Part shown: in pieces, positions 26,658-35,029 of the stretch | Numbering within the stretch: position 1 is the stretch's first letter | How the letters are laid out: each line of letters begins with the position of its first letter | Assembly: GCF_004114425.1 (NCBI RefSeq) | Contig: NZ_RDQF01000016.1 | Coordinates: forward strand, 1 to 64,000 | Reading direction: 5' to 3' | Origin: Bradyrhizobium vignae | GTDB lineage: Bacteria; Pseudomonadota; Alphaproteobacteria; Rhizobiales; Xanthobacteraceae | Length of the DNA stretch: 64,000 nt | The notes under the pieces: generated by a model | The model's database searches: none | What the model was told of the DNA's origin: nothing | What the model saw: only the letters and a program-made list of their open reading frames with translations | Made by a program: the position numbers and the translations under genes

Positions 26658-26888
26658 TCACTGCTCGTTCAAAAGCTTGACGAGCGGCACCGACAGAGCC
26701 TCAGCAATTCGAGCCATTGCCAAAAGGCTGGGGTTACGCCGCCCTCGCTCGATTCCGCCGATGTAGGTCAAATCCAAGTCGGCTTCGAACGCCAATTTCT
26801 CTTGGGTCATTCGGCGCTGCTGACGAATACGCCGGACATTCTTGCCAACAATGACGCGCCAATCCTGCATTGCTGGATGGAGCATCAT
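26658..26888 (-). CDS. XRE-family HTH regulator (controller-protein size)
   Basis: This is a protein of 70-76 residues built of one Cro/C1-type HTH: VGKNVRRIRQQRRMTQEKLA, then LTYIGGIERGRRNPSLLAM and IAEALSVPLVKLL. Starts at 26888, 26885 or 26870 are possible; none has a good ribosome-binding site, and the last gives the compact domain. Size and layout resemble the controller proteins of restriction-modification systems and other self-regulating small repressors. A perfect palindrome lies 6 bases upstream, between it and the divergent GYF-domain gene. Confidence 0.85.
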   Translation of the reverse strand: MMLHPAMQDWRVIVGKNVRRIRQQRRMTQEKLAFEADLDLTYIGGIERGRRNPSLLAMARIAEALSVPLVKLLNEQ

Positions 26889-26893
26889 CGGGC

Positions 26894-26915
26894 ATATAGT
26901 CTCTAGGGACTATAT
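26894..26915. promoter_or_regulatory. Perfect palindromic operator of the XRE regulator
   Basis: ATATAGTC (26894-26901) and GACTATAT (26908-26915) are perfect inverted copies with a 6-base centre. The site lies in the gap between the XRE gene and the divergent GYF-domain gene. The GACT/AGTC core resembles the C-boxes bound by restriction-modification controller proteins. Confidence 0.7.
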
Positions 26916-26990
26916 TCCATATTGAGCGGGAATCTTGGGATCGAAGCGAGGGCAACTTCCAACACCTTCACTGGAAAGAGGAACACCAAA

Positions 26991-27623
26991 GTGACTGAAG
27001 AACTCTCTGCACCACCGCCGCTGCCGGATCTTGGAGCGGCCAGCAAGCCAGGGCCAAACGAGTGGCACTACGTCGTAAACGGCGCTCGGCGAGGCCCGAC
27101 GACCGCGACGACCATCAAGGACCTTCTGAACAAGAAAGAGATCGAGACCGACACTCAGGTTTGGCGAAAGGGTATGCCTGAATGGAAACCCCTCCGAGAG
27201 AGCGACCTCGGTGAGCTTGTAGCTGCCGAGCCACCCGCCATTTCGTCGAAGCACATCGGCAACGGTTACGTCTGGACGCTGGCCCTCTTACCAATCGTCC
27301 TGGGGGTGATCGAAGCTATGGTGAGCGCCAGCAACCAGGACGCTGCAGCCCGCGCCGTAGCTTTCGGTATTCCGTACCATGCCAGCCGGGGGCTGCCGTT
27401 CCAGGTGCCTGTTGTCATTAACGGCCTGCTCGGTTGGCTGGATGATCGCAGGTTGCAGCAAGCAGGCTATGGCTCCCGGGCAACCCGCGTTATATCCGTC
27501 CTGCTTACGCCAGTTTACCTGTTCATGAGGGCGAAGCGCTTGAGGCAGCGTCCCTATTATGCGGTCGCGTGGATCGTCAGCCTGATCATCGGCTTCATAA
27601 TCTTCGCGTCGGTCGAAAGCTAA
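26991..27623 (+). CDS. GYF_2-domain membrane protein
   Basis: This encodes 210 residues from GTG 26991-26993. Residues about 24-75 form a GYF_2 (DUF4339) domain: EWHYVVNGARRGPTTATTIK, then TQVWRKGMPEWKPLRE. Three hydrophobic segments follow (VWTLALLPIVLGVIEAMV, an amphipathic region near 130-165, and AVAWIVSLIIGFIIFASV at the end). GYF_2 domains are thought to bind proline-rich or other peptides at the membrane. It is divergent from the XRE gene and shares its operator. The cargo role is unknown. Confidence 0.8.
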   Translation: MTEELSAPPPLPDLGAASKPGPNEWHYVVNGARRGPTTATTIKDLLNKKEIETDTQVWRKGMPEWKPLRESDLGELVAAEPPAISSKHIGNGYVWTLALLPIVLGVIEAMVSASNQDAAARAVAFGIPYHASRGLPFQVPVVINGLLGWLDDRRLQQAGYGSRATRVISVLLTPVYLFMRAKRLRQRPYYAVAWIVSLIIGFIIFASVES

Positions 27624-27754
27624 ATCCATTGCGAATGCCGCGCCCAAAACAGAGCCCGGCATTTTCGCACCGAGTATTCGCTCTAGCCCCAAACAATCTG
27701 CGTGCACTCCGCCGAGATATCGTCGGTTGGCCAGCAACCTATGGATCAAAGCAT

Positions 27755-28654
27755 ATGAAATCCATGTTCCCGTTGATGTTGCTTTTTCTCTTCACCGCCG
27801 CATCCGCCGAAGAAGTCAAGATCAAGTGGAAAGGCGACTACGCTCATAATTCGAACAAGCGCTGGACCAAAGAAAACCCCTATGATTCTGGCTTCTCGAA
27901 GAACTTCAAGAACGGCACTCCGGAAGAGTTCGACGAAGTGCAGAAGGACGGCGAACTGAACGCCTTCATATACTCGCAGCAGGACTCGAAAGGTCCGGTG
28001 CCCTTCGTCATTTTGTTGCATGGCTGCGACGGCCTCGGGACACCTTCCAAGGAATGGGCGGCACATGTTGCCAACGTACTTAACCCACAAGGCGTCGGCA
28101 TACTGGTGCTCGACAGCTTCACAACCCGTTATGTGGATCGCAGTTGCGGGCCCGCTGACCTGCACTGGGGTCGCCGCCGCGCCGACGATGCCTATTCCGC
28201 GCTCGACTACCTCATCGAGAAGAAGCTGGCAAAGGCTAATGAAGTCTACCTCATGGGTTACAGCAATGGCGGAACAGCGACGTTGGTGTCGATGACGACT
28301 CAGGAAGCAGATCATCCACACCATTTTGCGGCAGCATTCGCCGTCGCCCCAGGTTGCAGCCCATCATTGCAGCATTCCGCAATATATACCAGTCCGATTA
28401 TCGTCTTTATGGGGGACCACGACGACGCCAACAATCCCAAATGGTGCGAAGAGCTGGCGAAGACGAAGCGGTCTGTGCCGGTGCAGATGATCGAGTATCG
28501 AGGTGCCAATCACGGCTTTCCGGTGAATGCACCAGCACACGATTTCATGGGCTGGCATCTCAGCTACAGCCCAACCGCGGAGAAGGATATGATGCAGACG
28601 ATTATCTCCGCGGTCAAAACAAAGAAGTTCGTCAAGGGCATCGAGCTCCGATGA
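27755..28654 (+). CDS. Secreted dienelactone-hydrolase-like alpha/beta hydrolase
   Basis: This encodes 299 residues from ATG 27755-27757, with a signal peptide (MKSMFPLMLLFLFTAASAEE). The fold motifs are VILLHGCDG (85-93), nucleophile Ser170 in MGYSNGG, Asp221-224 in FMGDHDDANN and His253 in GANHGF. These match periplasmic members of the dienelactone hydrolase/prolyl-oligopeptidase-like group. The substrate is unknown. It is followed after 22 bases by the short paralogue gene at 28677. Confidence 0.82.
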   Translation: MKSMFPLMLLFLFTAASAEEVKIKWKGDYAHNSNKRWTKENPYDSGFSKNFKNGTPEEFDEVQKDGELNAFIYSQQDSKGPVPFVILLHGCDGLGTPSKEWAAHVANVLNPQGVGILVLDSFTTRYVDRSCGPADLHWGRRRADDAYSALDYLIEKKLAKANEVYLMGYSNGGTATLVSMTTQEADHPHHFAAAFAVAPGCSPSLQHSAIYTSPIIVFMGDHDDANNPKWCEELAKTKRSVPVQMIEYRGANHGFPVNAPAHDFMGWHLSYSPTAEKDMMQTIISAVKTKKFVKGIELR

Positions 28655-28676
28655 CTGCTCGTACAAGGACCTTCTT

Positions 28677-29018
28677 GTGGGCCAGAAATCGGAACCGCCA
28701 GGATTCGACCAGGTCTATGTCCTCGGTCTCGACCACCAAGGCCATCCGCGGGGCGCTCGATTCAGTGTCCTAAAGGGCAGCATCGTCTCCGCGGCAATGG
28801 ACATGAATTGCCGCATCCTGATTCGACAGCCCGCCGATGTGACCGCACTGGCCCGAAAACTGCCGATGGGATACGTCGTCGGCACCGGGAAAATGGTCAG
28901 GTTGTTGATCCCGAGAATTGGATCCAGTCTTTACAGACGGATTTTGGAAGCTTCGCGTGTTGCCATCATTCACGAAGAAACCAGAATCGCCGCTGCTATC
29001 TCGATGACCGTGCATTGA
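28677..29018 (+). CDS. Hypothetical protein, paralogue of 25608-26177
   Basis: This encodes 113 residues from GTG 28677-28679. It shares with the first domain of the 25608 protein the series VLGLDHQGHPRGARFS (FGLDEDGKPRGARFA there), IVSAAMDMN and KLPMGYVVGTGK, then IPRIGSSLYRRI. The second barrel-like domain is absent. Retention of the motif across a two-member family suggests function, but no named family is recognised. It lies close behind the secreted hydrolase gene and may be cotranscribed with it. Confidence 0.6.
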   Translation: MGQKSEPPGFDQVYVLGLDHQGHPRGARFSVLKGSIVSAAMDMNCRILIRQPADVTALARKLPMGYVVGTGKMVRLLIPRIGSSLYRRILEASRVAIIHEETRIAAAISMTVH

Positions 29019-29340
29019 GTTTTTTCGACTAGCAGATCACAAAAAAACATGAGTCGGGAACGTCCCAACAGCTACGACTGGTTGCTAATCTTGAGATAAG
29101 TATTAGTAGAGGAGTCCTCGCGGCGCTTTCGGCGTTCTGCCTGAAGCAGACCACAAGCCGAAGAGCTGCTGGATACGCGCCCAGGAATACATTTACTCCC
29201 AAGTCGTCCCGGCGACCAGGCTCCGGCAATTCGCGCGACGCCACGATGGGCTCGCCGGATGTGCAGGTTAAAAGAATGCGGCGATGGTCGCGCCGAGAGC
29301 GCCGGAGGGCGATTGGGGCGACATGCATCCCTGAAGAAGT

Positions 29341-29376
29341 AAAAACCGGTGCGGAGTCCGAACGCTCCGCACCGGT
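29341..29376 (-). terminator. Rho-independent terminator (minus strand)
   Basis: ACCGGTGCGGAG (29345-29356) and CTCCGCACCGGT (29365-29376) form a perfect 12-bp stem with an 8-base loop. Read on the minus strand it is followed by TTTTT. It terminates the gene at 29422-29922. Confidence 0.8.
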
Positions 29377-29421
29377 CATCAACGCCGAATCTATAGCGGC
29401 GTTGTCGCTTGAGATGGAACA

Positions 29422-29922
29422 CTACACCCAATACTTGTCCACAAAGTCGGTCTTATTCCCAGCCTCATCGACCACATCGATGCGCTTTTCTGATCTATCG
29501 AACTGATAGAAGCCATCTTCTTCCCCGCGGAACTCAAGCAGGCCCAGAGAATGCATCCCGAAAAGACGAAGGACATAGTCGGTCACCTCGCTGATCGGGT
29601 CATCGTTGATATCGAGAAGTTTGGAAAATTCTTCGAGAAGCGTCCAGATTGCTACTGGCGCTTCGATCCTCTCGATCCCGTCCAGTATGCCATGATTCTT
29701 CACACCAACGCTCTTTTCGAGATGAAGCGAGGGTCGCCAGCGGCGCACTTTTCTCCCTCCGTACTTTTCGCCTCTTGTGATGTCGTGACCTGCAAGGCAC
29801 CTCGTGATGAAGTGCATCCTTTGAGGTTTCGGTAAGGTCGCGAACTCGCGATCGTGCATTAGTAGACTGAGATCGAGAGTTCGGGCGATCTCAGCGATGA
29901 CAGCGTCGAGCTTAACGTCCAT
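29422..29922 (-). CDS. Hypothetical cytoplasmic protein
   Basis: This encodes 166 residues from ATG 29920-29922, preceded by AAGGAG 6 bases upstream. The N-terminus (MDVKLDAVIAEIARTLDLSL) is helical, and the middle is basic (RGEKYGGRKVRRWRPSLHLE). The C-terminal third is acidic and aromatic (YVLRLFGMHSLGLLEFRGEE). No signal peptide, membrane helix or known motif is seen. It has a clean ribosome-binding site and its own terminator, so it is a real single-gene unit. The function is unknown. Confidence 0.65.
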   Translation of the reverse strand: MDVKLDAVIAEIARTLDLSLLMHDREFATLPKPQRMHFITRCLAGHDITRGEKYGGRKVRRWRPSLHLEKSVGVKNHGILDGIERIEAPVAIWTLLEEFSKLLDINDDPISEVTDYVLRLFGMHSLGLLEFRGEEDGFYQFDRSEKRIDVVDEAGNKTDFVDKYWV

Positions 29923-30207
29923 TGAATTTCTCCTTGTTGGCCGCAACATCGCGGCTCAGCAAGGAGTCTTTACAAGTTCGCCCGACTACCCCAGCAGCGC
30001 TGGAGCTTACACGGTCTTATCAGGACCAGAAGCAATCTCCGAGCGGATCGGCCGCAGAGTTCGCAATTTGCGGGGTTGCGCCCTCGACCGGTTTGTCGTC
30101 AGAGCGCTGTACCTCAGCGAGAACAGCGGCCATCGCGGGACCGAGGACACAACAGGAAGCCCGAACTACAAGACGATTTCGAAGCGATCCATTCGCGGAG
30201 CGGAGTG

Positions 30208-30233
30208 GACAGGTCGCCAATCGGCGACCTGTC
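30208..30233. repeat. 11-bp perfect inverted repeat
   Basis: GACAGGTCGCC (30208-30218) and GGCGACCTGTC (30223-30233) pair with a 4-base loop. It lies 24 bases beyond the stop of the minus-strand gene at 30257-30559. It has no T-run, so it may be a terminator-like structure or a protein-binding site. Confidence 0.55.
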
Positions 30234-30256
30234 ACATCTGATTATGCTCGTTCTGG

Positions 30257-30559
30257 TTAGCGGTTCCCGGGAATCGGCCAATGCTTCGTCGAATACAGGT
30301 ATTCCTTTGCGAGCCTTCGCATCGGCTTGGTTGAAATGTAGTGGTGTTCTTGAGATCCAAGTGTGTCGTTAGTGAACATCTTGTGATCCGCAAGGCCGAT
30401 GTTACACAGCGCCTCACAGACCGCCATCTGTTCATTTGGATCCTCGATGAGCGTCCCATCGAGAAGCGCTTCCAAGTGCCGATCGAACTTGATCGAGCAG
30501 TTGATTGAACTGGCACTCAACACGGGGACGAATACACGGGCGTCATTAGCTTCACTCAT
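30257..30559 (-). CDS. Hypothetical small protein
   Basis: This encodes 100 residues from ATG 30557-30559, preceded by CGGAGAA about 6 bases upstream. It contains CSIKFDRHLEALLDGTLIED, then EQMAVCEALCNIGLADHKMF and a basic C-terminus. No domain is recognised. The ribosome-binding site and balanced composition support coding. It is divergent from the Rep-like gene, sharing a 159-base regulatory gap that contains the 30638-30658 palindrome. Confidence 0.55.
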   Translation of the reverse strand: MSEANDARVFVPVLSASSINCSIKFDRHLEALLDGTLIEDPNEQMAVCEALCNIGLADHKMFTNDTLGSQEHHYISTKPMRRLAKEYLYSTKHWPIPGNR

Positions 30560-30637
30560 AAGATTTCTCCGGTGGTTGTTTCACTTGGGGTCGCGTTGAT
30601 ACGACGACGGCAGTTAGGATTGAAAATCTAGCTGATG

Positions 30638-30658
30638 ACAATCACACGCGTCCGGTGT
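30638..30658. promoter_or_regulatory. ATCACAC/GTGTGAT palindrome upstream of the Rep-like gene
   Basis: The 7-bp arms ATCACAC (30638-30644) and GTGTGAT (30652-30658) are perfect, with a 7-base centre. TTTCAC follows directly. The same TGTGA/TCACA half-sites recur upstream of the DUF927 helicase gene, suggesting a shared regulator or origin-type site. Confidence 0.55.
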
Positions 30659-30718
30659 GATTTCACGTTCTATCGCTTGGACCTATGAGATGTTCCGGAA
30701 AGCGAACGGAAAGGTCCT

Positions 30719-31516
30719 ATGAGCACCACTCGGAAGGTCATCAGCTATTGGAGACGACGCAAGCCCCCGAGGGCATTTGATATCGCGCTGCTGCGGCCTT
30801 CCACGCTATCGAGGGGGAATAGATTCGAATCGCGCAAAGATGCTTTGAACGAAAGCATCCGCAGCGAAACGGTGTTAAAAGATGCCGGAGCCCCGCGGCA
30901 CCTCTGGGAGTACCTGGCCGAATGCCGAGCTGGTTATTACATTTGCGAGCAGACTTTCTGCCCAAGCTGCGCGCGCCAGTTCCGCCGCTGGTTCATTGGC
31001 GAGGTTCTGCGCATTGCCAACACGAACACAGCGCCTGCCTACATTGTAACAGTGCTCCTGGCTCGCGAGGCCGACATTAACGAGCTAGACCCCGAGACAT
31101 TCCGGCACACGCTGCGCAAGCGGCTCGACCGCGCCGGCTTAGGCGATGCCATTGTGGTCGGCGGCTTCGAGATGGTCTGGCGCGCGAGAGATAAGGCGTG
31201 GGTCTTGCATGCAAACCTACTCGTACTTGGGGCGGGACGGCCCGCGGTCGTCCAATTCGAAGACAGCTTCAACTCAAGTGATTTGACGCGGCCGACGCAA
31301 ACGGTCGAGCTAAAGGACTTGCCTGAACAAGTGTCGTATCTGCTCAAGTTCACGACCTATCACCGGCCGCATCGACAGGTCGGCAAGAAGCGATCGATGG
31401 CAAAACCGTTGAACGCCAAGCAGCACGTCGCCCTGGTCAACTGGATGTGGCGTCATCATTTCTCTGAACTGCTCTTTCTGTATCGGGTGAGACGCCAGGG
31501 CGACCGCCTCTGCTGA
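30719..31516 (+). CDS. Rep-like (HUH-related) replication protein, putative
   Basis: This is a 265-residue protein. A cysteine cluster (YYICEQTFCPSCARQFRRWF) is followed by a strand (YIVTVLLA), then GGFEMVWRARDKAWVLHANL and LLVLG, then SYLLKFTTYHRPHRQ. Order and spacing recall rolling-circle Rep proteins: CPxC zinc motif, G-E motif, HUH strand and a Tyr-containing helix. The second histidine of HUH is Asn here (HAN), so catalysis is uncertain. It would serve autonomous replication of the excised element. A weak ribosome-binding site (GGAAAGGTCC) precedes ATG. Confidence 0.4.
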   Translation: MSTTRKVISYWRRRKPPRAFDIALLRPSTLSRGNRFESRKDALNESIRSETVLKDAGAPRHLWEYLAECRAGYYICEQTFCPSCARQFRRWFIGEVLRIANTNTAPAYIVTVLLAREADINELDPETFRHTLRKRLDRAGLGDAIVVGGFEMVWRARDKAWVLHANLLVLGAGRPAVVQFEDSFNSSDLTRPTQTVELKDLPEQVSYLLKFTTYHRPHRQVGKKRSMAKPLNAKQHVALVNWMWRHHFSELLFLYRVRRQGDRLC

Positions 31517-31569
31517 TGCTACGCGCAACGTTCCGATCTGAAATCGTTCACCACTCCTAGCACCGAGAC

Positions 31570-31589
31570 AAACGCCTCTCCGGGCGTTT
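31570..31589 (+). terminator. Small hairpin after the Rep-like gene
   Basis: AAACGCC (31570-31576) pairs with GGCGTTT (31583-31589), 54 bases after the stop codon. The T-run is short (TTT), so termination would be weak. Confidence 0.4.
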
Positions 31590-32066
31590 ACGTGACACCG
31601 AGCTGCGCCGACAGGGCCGAGTCGAGGATATCGTTTACCGCAACTAGCAGCTTCGATCGGGGCATCTTCCCCCCGGCAGGGAAGCACATCAGAAGATCGG
31701 CGTGCCCCCCAGCAGCCTACAAGAGCCCGGCCTGGATCGGCGGACGGCAAGAAGGCGATGCCGCCCGCCGTTAACATCTCCTGGGAAACAAAGGTCGCCG
31801 CTCGCCATCGTCATCGGCCGGGGGCCGGGTGACCTGCCCTTATTCGTGACCACACCTTGATGCAGGGCTCACGTGTCAAGTGCTGGACCGTCCGCCGCAA
31901 GCCTTCGCCAGCGACAGTCCGAGCCGGTTGGCGCTGCGAATAAGGCCCCCGGCTCGGGATTGACTGGCATTGGGATCATACTGAAGGAATGCCATTTAGA
32001 AAGCCTTCTGAGCCTCGAAGGCGTCCTTTTTCGGAATGCCGGGAAACCATTGGGATCCGCGCGCGC
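31590..32066. other. Intergenic stretch between convergent genes
   Basis: About 480 bases between the convergent Rep-like and DUF927 genes with no supported gene, RNA or repeat. Confidence 0.45.
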
Positions 32067-33743
32067 TTACTCTGCCCGCTGCAAGACAGCGGGACTAAAG
32101 GCATAGACCCACGCGAAATTCTCGTTGCCCTTGCCGCCGGAATAAATCTTGCGCTGGACTACGAATCCGCCCTGCTTGGACCGGCGCAAATTGCCCTCGT
32201 TCTGGAGACGCCGCTTGAGGGAACTGGCATTGGGGCCGTCACCAACGACCTCGCTGACCTTGCGAGCGGTTAGATACAGCCATCCTTCCTCCTCGTCCGT
32301 GCCAACGTAGCCGCCGGCGCTCGTCGCAGCATCCGATCCCTTCGTCGGGCGACAACCAGCGAGATCAACAAACGGATGACGATCAGAGAGGTAAGCAACG
32401 AGTTTGCGCCGAAGTTCACCTTCGCTTGGCTCGCCGAGGGCCCGCCGATCTGCTTGAAGTCGAAGCCCGCTGAGATGACAGTCCAGAATTGCGCCAAGGA
32501 GAGCCTCTTTTTCCCAGAGCAGGATCCGATACTTGATCGCCAATCTGCCGGCCGCGTAAACGGTGGCGAAGCGGCTCGCCGTTCGTGTCAGAGATCGGAG
32601 CGTTGTTCCCCGGAGTTCTCGTTTCAAAGCCTTTCGGTACCGCGCCCGGTAGCGCGCGAGCGTCTTTTTGAGCTTCGGCAAATCGCTGTTGCGGTCCGCG
32701 ACCACCCTGCGTACGAACGCGAGCCCCGCGGTGCCGAAATACAAGCGACACCTACGCTTGAGTGCGTCAGACAGTCGCTCGCCGTTGGCGAAATCATGGA
32801 CAGTCTCATAGATGCCATGAGGGCTGTCGGGAGGGCATGGAATGTCGAACATGCGCCCCAAATGCTGGTCATCGATCGCAACGTTGCCGGCTTCCGCAAG
32901 TTCAGAGAATGTCATGTTCGACGTGCTGAGAAAGTAGGTTTGCCACGCACGGGACGATTTCGCGTTCGTCAACCGCTCGCGCTCGATACCTTCAGCCAAA
33001 GAAAAGGCGAGATCGGTGATTACCTGGGCGCGATGCGCGGCAGTGCGGCCAGCCCGTTGCGTCTCATCCAGAATCAGCAACGTATTGTTGTGGGCCATTG
33101 CGGTCAGTTCGGCCTTGCCCTCGGTGGTGTGCCAACTTTCTGCGAACCCCTTCTCCTGCCGCTCAGTGCCGACGTGGCAACCCCAGACAGACCCGGCGAC
33201 AGTGGCCGCAGTTGTCTTGCCCGTCTCAGCAGCCCCGGAAATTTGAAAGCCTCCAGTCCGCGGCCCTTTCACGAAGGGTAAGATAGGACCCGTGAAGGCC
33301 AGTGCGCCACCAAACATCAAACGCGAATTACCGGTAACGGGCTTGGCGACCTGTTGCTGCCACTCGTCGAGCGTGCCCTTCGTCCTATACTTGGCGACCA
33401 TCGCTTGATCGAGACCGTCGAGCACAGACACAGTTGGAAGCTTTGCAGGTCCGATCACTTGCTCCGGAAGGACGAACTGCTTACGAAAATGCCCGATCTT
33501 TGTGGTCACCTGGAAGCTCGCTCCGGCACCCTGGAATAACTGGAGCGCGTCGATAATCGCCTTCTTGCTTTCGGTGGAGATGCAGTTGACCCCAGCGTTC
33601 GTCAGGGCGGTGAAAATTTGACCAGGTTCCGAGACCACCGTTTTCGCTGAGACCGTAATCGCCGATTCCGGGAGAGCGATCCTAAAGTATCGCAGCCCCG
33701 TTTCGTCACGTCCTTCCCCGTCAACGTAGTATTGCTCGTCCAT
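32067..33743 (-). CDS. DUF927-family helicase/primase-associated ATPase
   Basis: This encodes 558 residues from ATG 33741-33743, with AGGAGATATAC directly upstream; the frame runs open further but without homology. DUF927 features are Walker A GAAETGKTT (170-178), Walker B LLILDE (222-227), and an arginine-rich ATPase tail (LADAL-type region near 330-400). DUF927 proteins are superfamily-3-like DNA helicases found with primases on phages and integrative elements. The N-terminal 120 residues resemble the usual accessory domain; the C-terminal 100 residues (YLTARKVSEVVGDGPN and after) look like a winged helix. It probably drives replication of the excised element. Confidence 0.8.
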   Translation of the reverse strand: MDEQYYVDGEGRDETGLRYFRIALPESAITVSAKTVVSEPGQIFTALTNAGVNCISTESKKAIIDALQLFQGAGASFQVTTKIGHFRKQFVLPEQVIGPAKLPTVSVLDGLDQAMVAKYRTKGTLDEWQQQVAKPVTGNSRLMFGGALAFTGPILPFVKGPRTGGFQISGAAETGKTTAATVAGSVWGCHVGTERQEKGFAESWHTTEGKAELTAMAHNNTLLILDETQRAGRTAAHRAQVITDLAFSLAEGIERERLTNAKSSRAWQTYFLSTSNMTFSELAEAGNVAIDDQHLGRMFDIPCPPDSPHGIYETVHDFANGERLSDALKRRCRLYFGTAGLAFVRRVVADRNSDLPKLKKTLARYRARYRKALKRELRGTTLRSLTRTASRFATVYAAGRLAIKYRILLWEKEALLGAILDCHLSGLRLQADRRALGEPSEGELRRKLVAYLSDRHPFVDLAGCRPTKGSDAATSAGGYVGTDEEEGWLYLTARKVSEVVGDGPNASSLKRRLQNEGNLRRSKQGGFVVQRKIYSGGKGNENFAWVYAFSPAVLQRAE

Positions 33744-33758
33744 GTATATCTCCTGCAG

Positions 33759-33774
33759 ATGTGAGCGTTCACAT
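33759..33774. promoter_or_regulatory. ATGTGA/TCACAT palindrome before the DUF927 gene
   Basis: ATGTGA and TCACAT are perfect arms around GCGT, centred about 23 bases upstream of the helicase start; a further TTCACA follows at 33775-33780. This is a likely operator overlapping the promoter. Confidence 0.55.
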
Positions 33775-33941
33775 TTCACAGGCCGTTCGCCAGCACCGAC
33801 GAGAAACCTGTCAGCGAGAATTGCGGGCTTATGAGCCGATCCACCTCGCAACTCCGGACTTTGACGACCCGAGCACCGATCAAGATGCCCTTTCGGCAGA
33901 ACACTGCACGGCGTTGCCGCCTGGCTCCTTTTGGGAATGCC

Positions 33942-33965
33942 TGTGAAGCTGTGAACCTGTGACAC
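33942..33965. repeat. Three tandem TGTGA repeats with exact 8-bp period
   Basis: TGTGAAGC, TGTGAACC and TGTGACAC begin at 33942, 33950 and 33958. They look like a short iteron array near 200 bases upstream of the helicase gene. A minus-strand frame crossing here (33776 leftmost) has a weak HTH-like end but no good start. Confidence 0.5.
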
Positions 33966-34192
33966 AGCCTACGCGGAGGGCGGCGGCCCTCAAACCACAC
34001 AGGGCTCATGTGATTTGCTGTCGAGCTTGCTTGAAGTTCAAGGTGCCTTACCGTGGCCTCCACGCGCGGAGCACACTCTTCCGCAAGAGATCGCGCCGGC
34101 CAGGAATGAGCCGTTGGCCCCCGGCCGGCAACATCTGTGCAATGGCAATCCGGCGCCCAAAAGTTCTCGATTATCAGAGCGCCTATGAGAAA

Positions 34193-35029
34193 TCATACCT
34201 GGAAGGATCGACCATAATCTGGATCCATTCGGTCGATGCTGGCCGAAATCAATTTTTCTTCGTCGCTGAAGCGACGGAGCGGAGGTGCAATGCGAGAGAC
34301 GCCAACGAAATCGCTTTCGCGCTGGTCACGAGCGAAACCTTTGAGGACATCCATCACGAAGCTGGCGTGGCCTAAAAATCGTTCGATTCGTCGGGAGCTT
34401 TTGACAAACGACGAAGCCCAGTCGATGATGCTATCGACCCGCTCGATTTTGGATGGTCGAAACGACTTCTCCAGATGCAGAGCGTAAAGATATGGAGCAA
34501 CTAGCTTGTAGTCTTCCCAGATGCGCGCAATTTTTGAAACGCTGTATTCTTCGAACCATTTCCAAACAAACCCTTTCGCGTCCTCGACGGTCGATGGAAT
34601 CCCATCTTCGGGATAAGCGTTGCTACGCAAGAGATACTCGACTATCGATACGGCGTAATCGACGTCTTTCTGGTTCGCCTTCACGCGCGCGACGAGATCG
34701 TCGCTTGGCGGCGAGTCCGCGATGGTTGTGAGCCCACCGAGACTCCAAATGCGATCCGACAGTCTTTGGTAGAGTGCGCCTTCTGGATCGTGGCGCCAGG
34801 CGCGACCTTGAAGGTGCGCGAGCGCAGTAATGCGAACGTGCCTAGCGGATTTGGTTCGTATGACCCGTTTCGCACCATGCCTAGTGGGCTTTCGCCTTGG
34901 CCGATCCGCCTGGTCGAGATACGCGTGCCCCAGTAGGGACGTAAAAGACACAACCTTAGTGGCGACGGCATAGGAGCGGTTCGAAATATTGCCAAGCTGT
35001 CGAACGGCTTTGTAAGGACGGACGTGCAT
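34193..35029 (-). CDS. Hypothetical protein of the integrative element
   Basis: This encodes 278 residues from ATG 35027-35029, preceded by a weak purine-rich stretch. The N-terminus is strongly basic (about residues 40-75: RPRRKPTRHGAKRVIRTKSA), suggesting nucleic-acid binding. The rest is helical and mixed-charge (VDYAVSIVEYLLRSNAYPED, FVWKWFEEYSVSKIARIWED). No known motif, signal peptide or membrane helix is seen. Codon use is coherent over the whole length, so it is likely expressed. The function is unknown. Confidence 0.55.
   Translation of the reverse strand: MHVRPYKAVRQLGNISNRSYAVATKVVSFTSLLGHAYLDQADRPRRKPTRHGAKRVIRTKSARHVRITALAHLQGRAWRHDPEGALYQRLSDRIWSLGGLTTIADSPPSDDLVARVKANQKDVDYAVSIVEYLLRSNAYPEDGIPSTVEDAKGFVWKWFEEYSVSKIARIWEDYKLVAPYLYALHLEKSFRPSKIERVDSIIDWASSFVKSSRRIERFLGHASFVMDVLKGFARDQRESDFVGVSRIAPPLRRFSDEEKLISASIDRMDPDYGRSFQV

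Noticed and set aside
26658..26915. Complete restriction-modification system around the XRE regulator
   Set aside because: No methyltransferase or endonuclease motif occurs in the flanking genes; only the regulator type is shared.
33776..34063. Minus frame upstream of the DUF927 gene with an HTH-like tail (GARVVKVRSCEVDRLI)
   Set aside because: The tail is suggestive of a small AlpA-type protein, but no plausible start or N-terminal helix exists and repeats run through it.
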